Position numbers and translations under genes: made by a program
NCBI GenBank assembly: GCA_902534735.1
Contig: CACARD010000001.1
Coordinates: 275,862 to 339,861, forward strand
Source of the DNA: an uncultured Pelagibacteraceae bacterium
Lineage (GTDB): Bacteria; Pseudomonadota; Alphaproteobacteria; Pelagibacterales; Pelagibacteraceae
Direction of reading: 5' to 3'
Length of the DNA: 64,000 nt
The notes under the pieces: model-generated
Seen by the model: the letters and a program-made list of their open reading frames with translations, nothing else
Told to the model about the DNA's origin: nothing
Databases searched by the model: none
Part shown: piece after piece, positions 8,173-18,206 of the stretch
How the letters are laid out: the number at the start of each line of letters is the position of its first letter
Numbering within the stretch: position 1 is the stretch's first letter

Positions 8173-8673
8173 ATGAAAAAAAGTTCCTTTAATTACAACG
8201 AACTAATTGATTGCGCTAATGGTAAGTTATTTGGTCCAGGTAATGCAAAATTACCTTCTCCACCAATGCTAATGTTTGATAGAATTACAGAAATAACTGA
8301 GAGTGAGGGTTTTTATAAAAAAGGATCTATGAAAGCCGAACTTGATATTAAGGATAATTTGTGGTTCTTTGATTGTCATTTTAGAGAAGATCCAGTTATG
8401 CCAGGTTGTCTTGGTTTAGATGCAATGTGGCAGCTGGTTGGCTTTTTTCTTGGTTGGCTTGGAAAACCAGGAAGAGGTAGAGCATTGGGTGTAAGCACTG
8501 TAAAATTCACTGGGGAAGTTCTTAAAAATGTCAAAATGGCAACATATGAAATAGATATGAAAAGAATTCTTGTTAAAGGAGAAACAACTGTGGGACTTGC
8601 AAATGGAATATTGCTCGCTGATGGAAAAAAGATTTATAGTGCAGAAAATCTTAAGGTAGGATTATTTAAATAA
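8173..8673 (+). CDS. fabA: 3-hydroxydecanoyl-ACP dehydratase/isomerase
   Basis: Dehydrates 3-hydroxyacyl-ACP and isomerises the trans-2 to the cis-3 decenoyl product, the branch point to unsaturated fatty acids. The 166-aa hot-dog fold has the active-site block [28 protein letters not shown] with the catalytic His and Asp, and the start [11 protein letters not shown] is typical. Its stop overlaps the fabB start by 1 nt. fabA, fabB and fabI form one operon divergent from irr, an alphaproteobacterial arrangement. Confidence 0.96.
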   Translation: MKKSSFNYNELIDCANGKLFGPGNAKLPSPPMLMFDRITEITESEGFYKKGSMKAELDIKDNLWFFDCHFREDPVMPGCLGLDAMWQLVGFFLGWLGKPGRGRALGVSTVKFTGEVLKNVKMATYEIDMKRILVKGETTVGLANGILLADGKKIYSAENLKVGLFK

Positions 8674-9884
8674 TGAAAAGAGTAGTTGTTACAGGACTTG
8701 GTGTAGTTTCATGTTTAGGAAATAACCAAGATGAAGTTTATCAATCTTTAGTTAATACAAAATCAGGAATAACATTTTCCGAGGAATACAAAGAGCATAA
8801 TTTAAAAAGCCATGTTCATGGTAAACCAAATATCAAATTGGAAGATTATATAGATAGAAAAGTTATTAGGTTTATGGGTGCTGGATCAGCATATAATTAT
8901 GTTGCGATGAGTGAAGCAGTTAAAGACTCTGGATTAGAAGAAAATGAGGTTAGTAATATTTCAACAGGTATGGTCATGGGATCTGGAGGACCATCAATTG
9001 AAAATGTAATTTTAGCATCAGATAAAACTAGAGAAAAAAATCCAAAAAAAATGGGTCCATTTATAGTTCCAAGAACTATGGCAAGTACTGCTTCTGCCAC
9101 TCTAGCGGTTCCATTTAAAATCAAAGGCACTAATTACACAATAAGTTCTGCATGCGCAACGAGTGGTCATTGTATTGGTAACGCAATGGAACTTATTCAA
9201 TTAGGAAAACAAAATATTATTTTTGCAGGTGGCAGTGATGAGGTTCACTTTGCAATGACTGCAATGTTTGATGCAATGACTGCACTATCCTCGAAATATA
9301 ACGATACCCCTGAAAAAGCCTCAAGACCGTATGATAAAACAAGAGATGGTTTTGTGATTGCTGGTGGAGGAGGAGTTCTTGTTTTAGAAGAATACGAACA
9401 TGCCAAAGCAAGAGGTGCTAAAATATACGCTGAATTAACCGGATATGGAGCAACCTCAGATGGCTATGATATGGTTGCACCATCTGGTGAGGGAGCGGTG
9501 AGATGTATGAAAATGGCTCTAGCAACCTCAAAAAATAAAATTGACTATATTAATACTCACGGGACATCAACACCTGTGGGAGATATTACAGAATTAAAAG
9601 CAGTTGGTGAGGCTTTTCCAGAATATAAACCCAAGATAAGTTCAACAAAATCTTTGTCGGGCCATTCATTAGGCGCAACTTCGGTTCACGAAGCAATTTA
9701 CAGTTTGATAATGATGAAAAACAATTTTATTTCAGCATCAGCAAATATTTCAGAAATGGATGATGAAGCTAAGAACTATCCAATTGTTACACAAGTTGAA
9801 AAAGACGTAAATCTAAATGCAATTATGTCTAACAGTTTTGGTTTTGGTGGAACTAATGCAACATTAGTGTTTGAGAAAGTTTAG
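8673..9884 (+). CDS. fabB: Beta-ketoacyl-ACP synthase I
   Basis: Condensing enzyme that elongates acyl-ACP with malonyl-ACP and is needed for unsaturated fatty acids downstream of FabA. The 403-aa thiolase fold contains the Cys nucleophile in [12 protein letters not shown], and the two catalytic histidines in [10 protein letters not shown] and [12 protein letters not shown]. The C-terminal [14 protein letters not shown] is a family signature. The FabB (rather than FabF) call rests on the pairing with FabA. TAATG overlap with fabA indicates coupling. Confidence 0.95.
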   Translation: MKRVVVTGLGVVSCLGNNQDEVYQSLVNTKSGITFSEEYKEHNLKSHVHGKPNIKLEDYIDRKVIRFMGAGSAYNYVAMSEAVKDSGLEENEVSNISTGMVMGSGGPSIENVILASDKTREKNPKKMGPFIVPRTMASTASATLAVPFKIKGTNYTISSACATSGHCIGNAMELIQLGKQNIIFAGGSDEVHFAMTAMFDAMTALSSKYNDTPEKASRPYDKTRDGFVIAGGGGVLVLEEYEHAKARGAKIYAELTGYGATSDGYDMVAPSGEGAVRCMKMALATSKNKIDYINTHGTSTPVGDITELKAVGEAFPEYKPKISSTKSLSGHSLGATSVHEAIYSLIMMKNNFISASANISEMDDEAKNYPIVTQVEKDVNLNAIMSNSFGFGGTNATLVFEKV

Positions 9885-9888
9885 ATCT

Positions 9889-10674
9889 ATGAGTTTAATG
9901 AAGGGAAAAAAAGGTCTTATCATGGGCGTTGCTAATGAGAGATCAATTGCATGGGGTATATCGCAAAAACTAGCAGAAGCTGGAGCAGAGTTAGCTTTTA
10001 CATATTTAGGTGATGCATTAAAAAAAAGAGTTGTTCCACTTGCGGAAAAACTAAATTCAAACGTAACATTTAGCTGTGATGTAGAAAAAAAAGAAGAAGT
10101 TGTAAAACTTTTTGAAGACGTAAAAAGTCAATGGGGAGAAATTGATTTTATTGTGCATGCAATTGCATTTTCAGATAAGTCTGAGTTATCAGGAGAATAT
10201 TTAAATACAACAAGAGAAAACTTTTTAAGAAGTATGTTAATATCTTGTTTTTCATTTACTGAAGTTGCTAGAGAGGCATCTAAAATAATGAAGCAAGGTG
10301 GCAGTATGATTACTTTGAGTTATGAAGCAAATAAAGCTATACCTAACTATAATGTAATGGGAGTATGTAAAGCTGCATTAGAGTCTAGTGTTAAATATCT
10401 TGCGAGGGATCTAGGAGCGAAGAATATTAGAGTTAATGCAATAAGTGCGGGTCCAATCAAAACACTAGCTGCATCTGCCATTGGCGATGCTAAATTTCTT
10501 TACAAGTGGAATGCTGATCATTCGTTCTTAAAAAGAAATGTTGATAATCTTGACGTTGGAAATTCAGCATTATATCTTTTAAGCGATATGGCGGGTGGTG
10601 TTACTGGAGAAATTCATTATGTGGATGCTGGTTACAATAAAGTTGGAATGCCAGATCCTAAGAATATTACCTGA
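9889..10674 (+). CDS. fabI: Enoyl-ACP reductase (NADH)
   Basis: Last reduction step of each fatty-acid elongation round. The 261-aa short-chain-dehydrogenase fold opens with KGLIMGVANERSIAWGI, the FabI-type cofactor loop, and has the active-site Tyr and Lys in SYEANKAIPNYNVMGVCKA. The ATG at 9889, 4 bp after fabB, matches the usual family N-terminus; an in-frame TTG at 9871 would add six residues overlapping fabB and is less likely. Third gene of the fab operon. Confidence 0.95.
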   Translation: MSLMKGKKGLIMGVANERSIAWGISQKLAEAGAELAFTYLGDALKKRVVPLAEKLNSNVTFSCDVEKKEEVVKLFEDVKSQWGEIDFIVHAIAFSDKSELSGEYLNTTRENFLRSMLISCFSFTEVAREASKIMKQGGSMITLSYEANKAIPNYNVMGVCKAALESSVKYLARDLGAKNIRVNAISAGPIKTLAASAIGDAKFLYKWNADHSFLKRNVDNLDVGNSALYLLSDMAGGVTGEIHYVDAGYNKVGMPDPKNIT

Positions 10675-10688
10675 AATTTAGTTAAATT

Positions 10689-11078
10689 ATGATGGAACAA
10701 ATTAGTATTTATCTAACTAGTATAATACTGGGAATTATGCTTTTCTTTTCTTTTGTTGTAGCGCCTGTAACTTTCACTGCACTAGATGAGGAAAATGCTA
10801 GAAAATTTATAAGAAAAATATTTCCTTACTACTATACTGTTAATTTAACTATTAGTGTTTTAGTTTTAATTTTATTTATAATTCTAAAAGTTTTTTCCTT
10901 AGATTTTTATTTAATTTTAAGTATTGCGTTATTATTTGCTGTATCAAATTTTGTACTAATGCCACTGATAAATAAGTTCAGAGATGAAAAGCAGGATAAA
11001 AAATTTAAACAATCACACTTTGTTTCTGTGGTGATAAATTTTGTGCAAATGATTTTGTTGGTAGTTGTCTTAACTTAA
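10689..11078 (+). CDS. DUF4149 family membrane protein
   Basis: 129-residue integral membrane protein with four predicted helices and the N-terminal LGIMLFFSFVVAPVTFTAL block typical of DUF4149 (TMEM205-like) proteins. The family has no settled function. It follows fabI by 14 bp and is probably the last gene of the fab transcript. Its stop codon overlaps by 4 nt with the stop of a small gene on the opposite strand. Confidence 0.75.
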   Translation: MMEQISIYLTSIILGIMLFFSFVVAPVTFTALDEENARKFIRKIFPYYYTVNLTISVLVLILFIILKVFSLDFYLILSIALLFAVSNFVLMPLINKFRDEKQDKKFKQSHFVSVVINFVQMILLVVVLT

Positions 11079-11227
11079 AAAGAATTAGTAATACTTAAGC
11101 CAACAGCAATAAAAATACCTAACCAAATTAAGCCTTTAATAAAAAAAAAAGCAAAACTACCAAGTAATAAATATCTTCCATATTTATTTTTCTGTAGTTC
11201 TAACTTAAAGTTTTTTAAAAGCTTCAT
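11075..11227 (-). CDS. 50-residue single-helix membrane protein
   Basis: Short gene of 50 codons plus stop. The protein has a basic, charged N-terminus (MKLLKNFKLELQKNKYGRY) followed by about 28 hydrophobic residues forming one membrane helix, so it would sit in the inner membrane with the N-terminus inside. I do not recognise the family. It starts with ATG and shares a 4-nt stop overlap with the DUF4149 gene, which occurs at five other gene pairs here and supports it being real. Confidence 0.6.
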   Translation of the reverse strand: MKLLKNFKLELQKNKYGRYLLLGSFAFFFIKGLIWLGIFIAVGLSITNSF

Positions 11228-11254
11228 TCTATTTTAATTTATTACAATTATTTT

Positions 11255-11617
11255 TTACTTGATCTTTTCCCACTCTTTCATACCACCAGTGATATTTTTG
11301 ACATTTTTAACTCCCATATCCTTCATAGTTTTGGTTGCTAATGTTCCTTGTCCTCCAACACCACAAAAAACTACATATTCTTTATCTGGATTATTTTTAA
11401 ACATATCATTTTCTAGAGGACTGCCTTCTGCTAAATAAAATTCTAATAAACCTCTATCCAAGTGAATTGCATTACCGATCGTGCCTTTTGAAAAACTCTC
11501 TTTATCCCTGACATCGATAAATTGAACATTTGGGTCATTTAACTTTTCTTTTGCATCACTAGCACTGATATTTTCGATTTCATTACTTACGCTCATTAAA
11601 TCATCAAATTTTTTCAT
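11255..11617 (-). CDS. Rhodanese-domain protein
   Basis: 120-residue single-domain rhodanese, a sulfur-transfer or persulfide-handling protein of the cytoplasm. The domain runs from about residue 15 to the end, with VQFIDVRDKESF and the active-site Cys in YVVFCGVGGQGTLAT; the end GGMKEWEKIK is typical. The substrate cannot be predicted. It lies 15 bp after pnp and is probably the last gene of the nusA-infB-pnp transcript. Confidence 0.85.
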   Translation of the reverse strand: MKKFDDLMSVSNEIENISASDAKEKLNDPNVQFIDVRDKESFSKGTIGNAIHLDRGLLEFYLAEGSPLENDMFKNNPDKEYVVFCGVGGQGTLATKTMKDMGVKNVKNITGGMKEWEKIK

Positions 11618-11632
11618 ATTTCTCCTATAAAT

Positions 11633-13705
11633 TTATATTGCAGCTTGTTTAATTGATAACTTAACTTTTCCTCTATCAAAGCCTATTACTTTAACTTTAA
11701 CTTCATCACCTTCTTTTACTACATCAGTTACTTTGCCAACTCTTTTATCAGCAAGCTCTGATATGTGGACGAGACCATCTTGTTTTCCGAGGAAATTAAC
11801 AAACGCACCAAACTCCATAATTTTCATTACTTTTCCATTGTAAATTTTGTTAAGTTCAGCTTTAGCAGTTAAATCTTTAATCATTTGCATAGCTTTGTTT
11901 CTGGATTCCTCATCTGGAGCAGCTACGGTAACTTCACCTTCATCATTGATGTCAACTTTAGCACCAGATACCTCAACTATTTCTCTTATAGTTGCTCCAC
12001 CTTTTCCAATAACTGTCGCAATATCTTTCTTATCAACAGAAATTTTCTCCATCTTAGGAGTATGTTTTCCAACATCTTCCCTTGATTTAGATAAAGCTTT
12101 ATTCATTTCACCTAGAATGTGAATTCTCCCTTCTTTTGCTTGGTTTAAGGCTTGCTCCATAATTTCAAATGTTATTCCTGTAATTTTAATGTCCATTTGA
12201 AGAGATGTTATTCCGTCTTTAGTTCCAGCAACTTTAAAGTCCATATCACCTAGGTGATCTTCATCTCCTAGAATATCTGAAAGTACGCTGAAGTCATCTC
12301 CTTCTTTAATTAATCCCATTGCAATGCCAGCAACTGGTTCTTTTATTGGCACGCCTGCATCCATCAAAGCTAAGGATGAACCACATACAGTTGCCATAGA
12401 TGAAGAACCATTTGACTCAGTTATCTCTGATACGATCCTAAATGTGTAGGGAAAGCTCTCCTTAGAAGGCAAAGAAGAATTTATTGCTCTCCAAGCTAAT
12501 TTTCCATGTCCAATTTCTCTTCTACCAGTACCTATTCTACCAGTTTCTCCAACAGAGAAAGGTGGAAAATTATAATGAAGCATAAATCTCTCTTTTTGTA
12601 GACCCTCCAAACTTTCTATTTTTTGTTCATCATCAGATGTTCCAAGTGTAGTTGTAACTATCGCTTGAGTTTCTCCTCGAGTAAACAAAGCAGAACCATG
12701 AACTCTTGGAAGAATTCCGACTTCACACATAATTGGTCTAACATCTGCAAGACCTCTACCATCAATACGATTTTTGTTTTTAAGAATATCTGTTCTGACA
12801 ATTCTTTTTTCTAAATTTTTAAGTTCAGAATTTACGTCAAGATCAGTATAGTTCTCATCTTCTTCATAAAGCTTTTTTGCTTTATCAGTTATTTCTGAAA
12901 TTAAATTCGATCTTTCTTGTTTATCTTTTATTGAAAATGCTTTTTTAAGTTCTTCAGTAAATTCGCTTTCCAATTTATTTTTTACTTCTGAAAGATCTTT
13001 TTTCTCTACTACCCAATCAGGTTTTTTACATTCTTTGGCCAGACTCTCGATCATCTCAATTACAGGAACAAACCCTTCGTGACCAAACTTAACAGCATTT
13101 AACATTTCCTCTTCAGTTAAACCACTTGCTTCGGACTCAACCATTAAAACTGCATCTTTTGTTCCTGCTACTACAAGATCAAGTTTTGAGTCTTTAAGTT
13201 GTACTTTGGTAGGGTTAAGAACGTATTCTCCTTTAATAAAGCCAACTCTAGAAGCTCCGACGGGGCCCAAAAATGGCATTCCTGAAATCGCTAACGCAGC
13301 TGATGAAGCAATAATTGATAAAATGTCTGCTTCATTCTCTTTATCATAAGATATTACTGTTGGTAGTACCTGAACTTCGTTTTTAAATTCATCTGGGAAA
13401 AGTGGTCTGATAGGTCTGTCAATCAATCTTGAAATTAAAGTCTCACTATCAGTTGGTCTTGCTTCTCTTTTAAAATATCCACCTGGAATTTTACCAGCTG
13501 CGTAATATTTTTCTTGATAATTTACTGACAACGGAAAGTAATCCATATCTGGATTAACTTTTTTTGCTCCAACTGCAGTCGCCAAAACAACTGTTTCTCC
13601 ACATTGCGCTATGATAGCGCCATCTGCTTGTCTTGCTATTTTACCTGTTTCTAAACTAATCTTTTTCCCTGCTACTTCTATTTCTTTCTTTACAACTTTA
13701 AACAT
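11633..13705 (-). CDS. pnp: Polynucleotide phosphorylase
   Basis: Phosphorolytic 3'-5' exoribonuclease of the RNA degradosome, 690 aa. Domains in order: first RNase PH-like domain (about 1-145), helical linker, second catalytic PH domain starting near [16 protein letters not shown] domain with [12 protein letters not shown], and an S1 domain from about residue 615 ([17 protein letters not shown]). It directly abuts rpsO with no spacer, the conserved rpsO-pnp order. Confidence 0.97.
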   Translation of the reverse strand: MFKVVKKEIEVAGKKISLETGKIARQADGAIIAQCGETVVLATAVGAKKVNPDMDYFPLSVNYQEKYYAAGKIPGGYFKREARPTDSETLISRLIDRPIRPLFPDEFKNEVQVLPTVISYDKENEADILSIIASSAALAISGMPFLGPVGASRVGFIKGEYVLNPTKVQLKDSKLDLVVAGTKDAVLMVESEASGLTEEEMLNAVKFGHEGFVPVIEMIESLAKECKKPDWVVEKKDLSEVKNKLESEFTEELKKAFSIKDKQERSNLISEITDKAKKLYEEDENYTDLDVNSELKNLEKRIVRTDILKNKNRIDGRGLADVRPIMCEVGILPRVHGSALFTRGETQAIVTTTLGTSDDEQKIESLEGLQKERFMLHYNFPPFSVGETGRIGTGRREIGHGKLAWRAINSSLPSKESFPYTFRIVSEITESNGSSSMATVCGSSLALMDAGVPIKEPVAGIAMGLIKEGDDFSVLSDILGDEDHLGDMDFKVAGTKDGITSLQMDIKITGITFEIMEQALNQAKEGRIHILGEMNKALSKSREDVGKHTPKMEKISVDKKDIATVIGKGGATIREIVEVSGAKVDINDEGEVTVAAPDEESRNKAMQMIKDLTAKAELNKIYNGKVMKIMEFGAFVNFLGKQDGLVHISELADKRVGKVTDVVKEGDEVKVKVIGFDRGKVKLSIKQAAI

Positions 13706-13954
13706 TTACTTCCTTAAATTTAATTTTGATATTACTTCTTTATAAGACTCCATTTTATTTTTCTTTAAATAGTCTAATAATTTTTTTCTTCTATTTACCG
13801 CTCTTAAAAGTCCAACAGATGAGTGTTTATCTTTTTTGAACTGTTTAATATGTTTAGATAAGTTCTCAATTTTATCTGTTAGTTGAGCAACCTGAACTTC
13901 TGAAGAACCACTGTCCTTGTCATGGATTGCTAGTTCTTTTGCTTTATTTGCCAT
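13706..13954 (-). CDS. rpsO: 30S ribosomal protein S15
   Basis: Primary 16S rRNA-binding protein of the small subunit. At 82 aa it is slightly shorter than the usual 88-89. Family residues are clear: HDKDSGSSEVQVAQLTDKIENLSKHIKQFKKDKHS and RRKKLLDYLKK. It lies between rbfA (9 bp upstream) and pnp. In most alphaproteobacteria truB stands between rbfA and rpsO; here it is absent. Confidence 0.97.
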   Translation of the reverse strand: MANKAKELAIHDKDSGSSEVQVAQLTDKIENLSKHIKQFKKDKHSSVGLLRAVNRRKKLLDYLKKNKMESYKEVISKLNLRK

Positions 13955-13963
13955 TTTTTTTCC

Positions 13964-14329
13964 TTACTTATTTGTTTGTTTGATTAAATTTTCAATTTTT
14001 TCTGCATAATCAAAAGAGTCATCTTTTACAAAAAATAGTTTCGGTAAAAACTTCATTACTATTTTTTTTGATAAAACTTTTCTGATTACAAATGAAAATT
14101 CTTTTAATTTAGTAACGACTTCTTCAGTATCTTTTCCACCTAAAGGCATTACAAAAATTTTTGCTGTTTTTAAATCTGGAGACATTCTAACTTCAGTAAC
14201 TGTTATTTCTTTTGTAGATAAATTTGGTAATTTTGCTTCATCTCTTATAAATAACATTCCTAATGCTTGTTTTATCATTTCACCAACTCTCAATTGTCTT
14301 TGCGTAACTGGTTTTCCTAAGTTAGTCAT
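13964..14329 (-). CDS. rbfA: Ribosome-binding factor A
   Basis: Single-KH-fold factor for late maturation of the 30S subunit and 16S rRNA 5' end. The 121-aa protein shows QRQLRVGEMIKQALGMLFIRDE at the N-terminus and ITVTEVRMSPDLKTAKIFVMPLG, the core KH strand-helix pattern. The start overlaps the infB stop by 1 nt. Confidence 0.93.
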   Translation of the reverse strand: MTNLGKPVTQRQLRVGEMIKQALGMLFIRDEAKLPNLSTKEITVTEVRMSPDLKTAKIFVMPLGGKDTEEVVTKLKEFSFVIRKVLSKKIVMKFLPKLFFVKDDSFDYAEKIENLIKQTNK

Positions 14330-16548
14330 TATATCGTTCTCTCTGTTATTGTAGAGTTATATACCTCAATTAAGTCATTTTTCTGAAAATCAACGAAATC
14401 CTTAAGTGTTATTCCACACTCTAAACCAGCAGACACCTGCTTAGTTTGATTTTTTTCTCTAAATATTGATCCAATTTTTCCATTGAAAATAATAGCCCCA
14501 TCTCTAATAACTCTTGCATTAGAGTCTTGGGTAATTTCTCCGTCTGTCACCTTAGAACCTGCAACTTTACCTACTTTTGAAACTTTAAATATTTCCAGTA
14601 TCTCCGCTGTTCCCGTAATTTTTTCGTCTACTTCTGGAGTTAATAGACCTGACATTTTACTTTTTATGAAATCTAAGACTTCATAAATAATATTAAAACT
14701 GAATATAGAAATTTTTTCCTGGTCAGCTCTTTTTTTTGCTTCTTTGCTAGGTTTTACATTGAAAGCTATAATTACAGCATTAGATGCTTTAGCTAAGGTA
14801 ACATCTGTCTCGGTAACCATTCCTATATCTGACAAAAGAATTTTTGGTTTTACCTCATCATGTTTAATTTGATTTATAGCATTTTTAATTGCTTCTGAAG
14901 AACCATGAACATCTGATTTTATTATAATATTTAGTTCTTCAGACGATATATCTTTAAATGCAGAATCTTGAGTTACAAAAGACATTGGATTTTTGCTCTC
15001 CTTTGCTTCCTGTATTCTTCCTTCACAAAGGGTTTTTGCCTCTTTTTCACTCTTTAAAACTATAAAATCATCACCTGATTTTGCTGCTCCGTTAATACCT
15101 AATATCTCAATTGGTGTTGCGGGTTCTGCTTTTTCAATTTGTTTTCCTTGATCGTTTATAATAGCTCTCACTTTTCCCCATTTTAAACCACTTACAAAAT
15201 AATCACCTTTGTTTAGAGTTCCAGCTGTAACTATTACATTTGCAATTGGTCCTCTTCCGATATCAATTTTGGACTCTAAAACAATTCCTTTTGCATCAGT
15301 ATCAAAGTCAGTTTTTAAATCCAATATTTCGGCTTGTAAAATTACACTCTCAACTAACTTTTCTAAATTTTGATTTGTTTTTGTGGATATCTCTACCATT
15401 AGCACATCCCCTGACAAATCCTCTGCTATTAACTCATATTCTAAAAGCTGGTTTTTAATTTTTTGAGGATCAGCATCAGGAAGGTCACACTTATTTATTG
15501 CTACAACAATTGGTACTTTAGCAGCTTTTGCATGTTTAATTGACTCTATTGTTTGTGGCTTTACACCATCATCAGCAGCAACAACTAAAATTACTATATC
15601 TGTTAATTTTGAGCCTCTTGCTCGCATTTCTGTAAATGCAGCATGACCAGGAGTGTCGATAAAAGTGATTCTATTTTTTTTATGTGTAATTTGATATGCT
15701 CCAATGTGTTGAGTAATGCCTCCAAACTCACCAGATACAACATTGGCTTTTCTTAAAACATCTAAAACAGATGTTTTACCATGATCCACGTGGCCCATTA
15801 CTGTTACTATGGGTGCTCTGCTCTTTAGATTTTGTGTTTTAATCTCTTTAATTTTATCTAAAATTTCCTCGGCTTTTTCTTCTTTAACAGGATTATGTCC
15901 AAATTCTTTAACTAAATATTCTGCAGTATCTGCGTCAATTGTATGATTAATAGTAACTGTTACTCCCATTCCCATCAAATGTTTGATTATACTGCTTGAT
16001 TGCTCAGCCATTCTGTTTGCTAATTCTCTAATAGTAATAACCTCAGGTATGTTAATATCTCTTTTTACTGGTTTAAAGTTCTCTTTTGTTTCTTCTTTAT
16101 TTAATAATCTATTTTCCTTCTGCTTTGCCCTTTTCAATGAGGCTAAACTTCTTGATCTTATTCCAATATCGTCTCCGCTTAATGCCCGTGAAACAGTCAA
16201 CTTGAGCTCTCTTCTTTTACCGCCCTGTTTATTAAGTTTATTTTCTTTTTGGATATTTTCACCTTTTAATCTTCTCGTTGCTCTTTGTTCTGCCAGCTTT
16301 CTTTTTTCAAAATCAGATGTGATTGGTGATGAAGGTTTAGAAAAGTTTGTTTTTTTTGGTATAAACGTGCTTTGTGATTTATTGTCTACTGGTCTTGCTC
16401 CTCTAGAAAAATTTGTTTTACTTCCAAATCTTGGAGATCTTTTCTCTATTACAACTGTATTCTTTGATTGAGATCTGGCTTGTTCAATACTGTTAATTGT
16501 CTTTTTGGAAGCTCCAGAAATTGATAACTTTAATTTTTTCTTTTCCAT
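14329..16548 (-). CDS. infB: Translation initiation factor IF-2
   Basis: GTPase that delivers fMet-tRNA to the 30S subunit. The 739-aa protein has a basic, low-complexity N-terminus (about 1-165), an IF2-N segment with [14 protein letters not shown], then the G domain: [27 protein letters not shown] and [10 protein letters not shown]. Domains II-IV follow, with the tRNA-binding C-terminal domain ending near DLIEVYN. It is shorter than many IF-2 proteins because the N-terminal region is reduced. It begins 10 bp after nusA. Confidence 0.97.
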   Translation of the reverse strand: MEKKKLKLSISGASKKTINSIEQARSQSKNTVVIEKRSPRFGSKTNFSRGARPVDNKSQSTFIPKKTNFSKPSSPITSDFEKRKLAEQRATRRLKGENIQKENKLNKQGGKRRELKLTVSRALSGDDIGIRSRSLASLKRAKQKENRLLNKEETKENFKPVKRDINIPEVITIRELANRMAEQSSSIIKHLMGMGVTVTINHTIDADTAEYLVKEFGHNPVKEEKAEEILDKIKEIKTQNLKSRAPIVTVMGHVDHGKTSVLDVLRKANVVSGEFGGITQHIGAYQITHKKNRITFIDTPGHAAFTEMRARGSKLTDIVILVVAADDGVKPQTIESIKHAKAAKVPIVVAINKCDLPDADPQKIKNQLLEYELIAEDLSGDVLMVEISTKTNQNLEKLVESVILQAEILDLKTDFDTDAKGIVLESKIDIGRGPIANVIVTAGTLNKGDYFVSGLKWGKVRAIINDQGKQIEKAEPATPIEILGINGAAKSGDDFIVLKSEKEAKTLCEGRIQEAKESKNPMSFVTQDSAFKDISSEELNIIIKSDVHGSSEAIKNAINQIKHDEVKPKILLSDIGMVTETDVTLAKASNAVIIAFNVKPSKEAKKRADQEKISIFSFNIIYEVLDFIKSKMSGLLTPEVDEKITGTAEILEIFKVSKVGKVAGSKVTDGEITQDSNARVIRDGAIIFNGKIGSIFREKNQTKQVSAGLECGITLKDFVDFQKNDLIEVYNSTITERTI

Positions 16549-16558
16549 TTTTCATCTC

Positions 16559-18112
16559 TCAGTCTTTATAAACTATGTCTCTTGCAGACATAATTAAATC
16601 GTCTGCTTCTTTTTTTGAAAGAGCAAAATCCTCTAAATACCCCTTTATTCGTACTCTTTCACCCTTTACAATATCGTATCCACCAGTCAATTCATCGGAA
16701 GCTAAATCCGCAAAATCGTTTAATGTTAATATCTTTTGTTCTCCAAGTGTAACAAGCATTCCTGGTGTTAGACCCTTGTGGTTAATTAAATCATTTTCTA
16801 AGCCCAAATTTTTAATTCTATTTGCTATTTCTTCTTGGTCTTTTTGATAAAATTCTTTAGCTCTTTCTATTAACTCTTTTGCTGTTTCCTCTTCTATTCC
16901 CTCAATTTTCATTAAGGCTTCGGGATTACTATCTTTAATATCATCAATAGATGAAAACCCTTCTGCAACAAGTAACTGCCCTAATGTTTCATCTAACTCC
17001 AAATTTTTTACAAAATTATCTGTCTTCTCTTTAAACTCTATTTGTCTTCTTTCAGAGTCCTCTTGATCGGTCATAATGTTAATTTCATAATTCATCAATT
17101 TTGTTGCCAGTCTAACATTTTGACCTCTTCTACCAATTGCTTTACTAAGATTTTCCTCTGTTAAAATAACATCAAGTTTTCTTCCCTCCTCATCTACATT
17201 CACTCTCTGTACTTCAGCAGGTGATAAAGCATTTGCAACAATTACCGCTGGATCTTCAGACCAATTTACAATATCAATTTTTTCTCCTTGAAGTTCATTT
17301 ACAACAGCTTGAACTCTACTTCCTCGCATACCTACACATGCACCGACAGGATCTAAGGAAGTATCAATTGCTTTGACGCAAATTTTAGCTCTACTACCTG
17401 GATCTCTTGAAGATGATTTAATCTCGATTAGTCCATCATAAATTTCTGGAACCTCTTGTATAAATAATTTTTCCATAAATTTCGGATGTGCTCTTGACAA
17501 GAATATTTGTTGACCTCTTGGCTCTCTCCTTACATCTAAGCAATAAGCTTTTACTCTGTCGCCTGCTTTAATATTTTCTCTCGGTATCATTTCATTTTTT
17601 TGTATTATTGCTTCAGTTCTTCCAAGATCAACAATTACATTTCCAAACTCTAATCTTTTAACTATACCACTCAAGATAGTATCAATTTTATCTTTGAAAT
17701 CGTTGTATTGTCTCTCTCTTTCAGCTTCTCTTACATTGAAACTAATTACTTGTTTCGCTGTTTGAGCAGCTATTCTTCCAAAATCAAATGATGGTAATGG
17801 TTGTAAAACCTCATCTCCAATTTGTTTTCCATGATTATTTTCATTAAGCTTAATTGCATCATCTAGGGTTATTTCTAAATTAGAGTTTTCTGGATTTTCT
17901 ACTATTAACAACTTTCTAAATATTCCAATATCACCACTTTCTCTATCAATTTCTACTTTAATTTCGTTTTCAGATCCAAATTTAGATTTAGCTGCTTTAG
18001 CAATACCATTTTCCATCGATCCAATTATTAACTCTTTATCAATTGATTTTTCTAAAGCTACTGCTTCTGCTATTCTTATTAATTCTAGTTTATCCGCTCT
18101 TCTATTTAACAT
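16559..18112 (-). CDS. nusA: Transcription termination/antitermination protein NusA
   Basis: RNA polymerase-bound factor controlling pausing, intrinsic termination and antitermination. About 517 aa from the ATG at 18112: N-terminal polymerase-binding domain, S1 domain, two KH domains (PVGACVGMRGSRVQAVV and AIGRRGQNVRLA) and C-terminal helix-hairpin-helix repeats. I choose the ATG at 18112 because AGGA stands 8 nt upstream and the product then starts in the usual way (MLNRRADKLELIRIAEAVA); a longer frame to 18160 would run through a terminator hairpin. rimP and ylxR, its usual neighbours, are absent. Confidence 0.95.
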   Translation of the reverse strand: MLNRRADKLELIRIAEAVALEKSIDKELIIGSMENGIAKAAKSKFGSENEIKVEIDRESGDIGIFRKLLIVENPENSNLEITLDDAIKLNENNHGKQIGDEVLQPLPSFDFGRIAAQTAKQVISFNVREAERERQYNDFKDKIDTILSGIVKRLEFGNVIVDLGRTEAIIQKNEMIPRENIKAGDRVKAYCLDVRREPRGQQIFLSRAHPKFMEKLFIQEVPEIYDGLIEIKSSSRDPGSRAKICVKAIDTSLDPVGACVGMRGSRVQAVVNELQGEKIDIVNWSEDPAVIVANALSPAEVQRVNVDEEGRKLDVILTEENLSKAIGRRGQNVRLATKLMNYEINIMTDQEDSERRQIEFKEKTDNFVKNLELDETLGQLLVAEGFSSIDDIKDSNPEALMKIEGIEEETAKELIERAKEFYQKDQEEIANRIKNLGLENDLINHKGLTPGMLVTLGEQKILTLNDFADLASDELTGGYDIVKGERVRIKGYLEDFALSKKEADDLIMSARDIVYKD

Positions 18113-18124
18113 TTTATTAATCCT

Positions 18125-18151
18125 AAAAAAAAATGGGCCGAGGCCCATTTT
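18125..18151 (-). terminator. Intrinsic terminator in the nusA leader, after metK
   Basis: On the minus strand AAAATGGGCC-TC-GGCCCATTTT (18151-18130) folds with a GGGC/GCCC core and a CUCG tetraloop; the T run (nine T in all) continues to 18125. It ends 13 nt before the nusA start and touches the nusA Shine-Dalgarno sequence. It could simply end metK mRNA, or act as an attenuator of nusA. Confidence 0.85.
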
Positions 18152-18172
18152 GAATTTCAATAATGTGAATGA

Positions 18173-18200
18173 AATATATTTATTTTTTTTTAATATTCAA
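18173..18200 (-). promoter_or_regulatory. Candidate nusA promoter
   Basis: Minus-strand TTGAAT (18200-18195), a 16-nt A-rich spacer and TATATT (18178-18173). Transcription would start near 18166, only about 15 nt before the terminator hairpin, so all transcripts from it would have to read through that hairpin to reach nusA. Chance matches are possible in this AT-rich DNA. Confidence 0.45.
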
Positions 18201-18206
18201 CTTTAT

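Noticed and set aside
18112..18160. N-terminal extension of nusA to 18160
   Set aside because: It would translate the terminator stem, and a good Shine-Dalgarno sequence supports the ATG at 18112.
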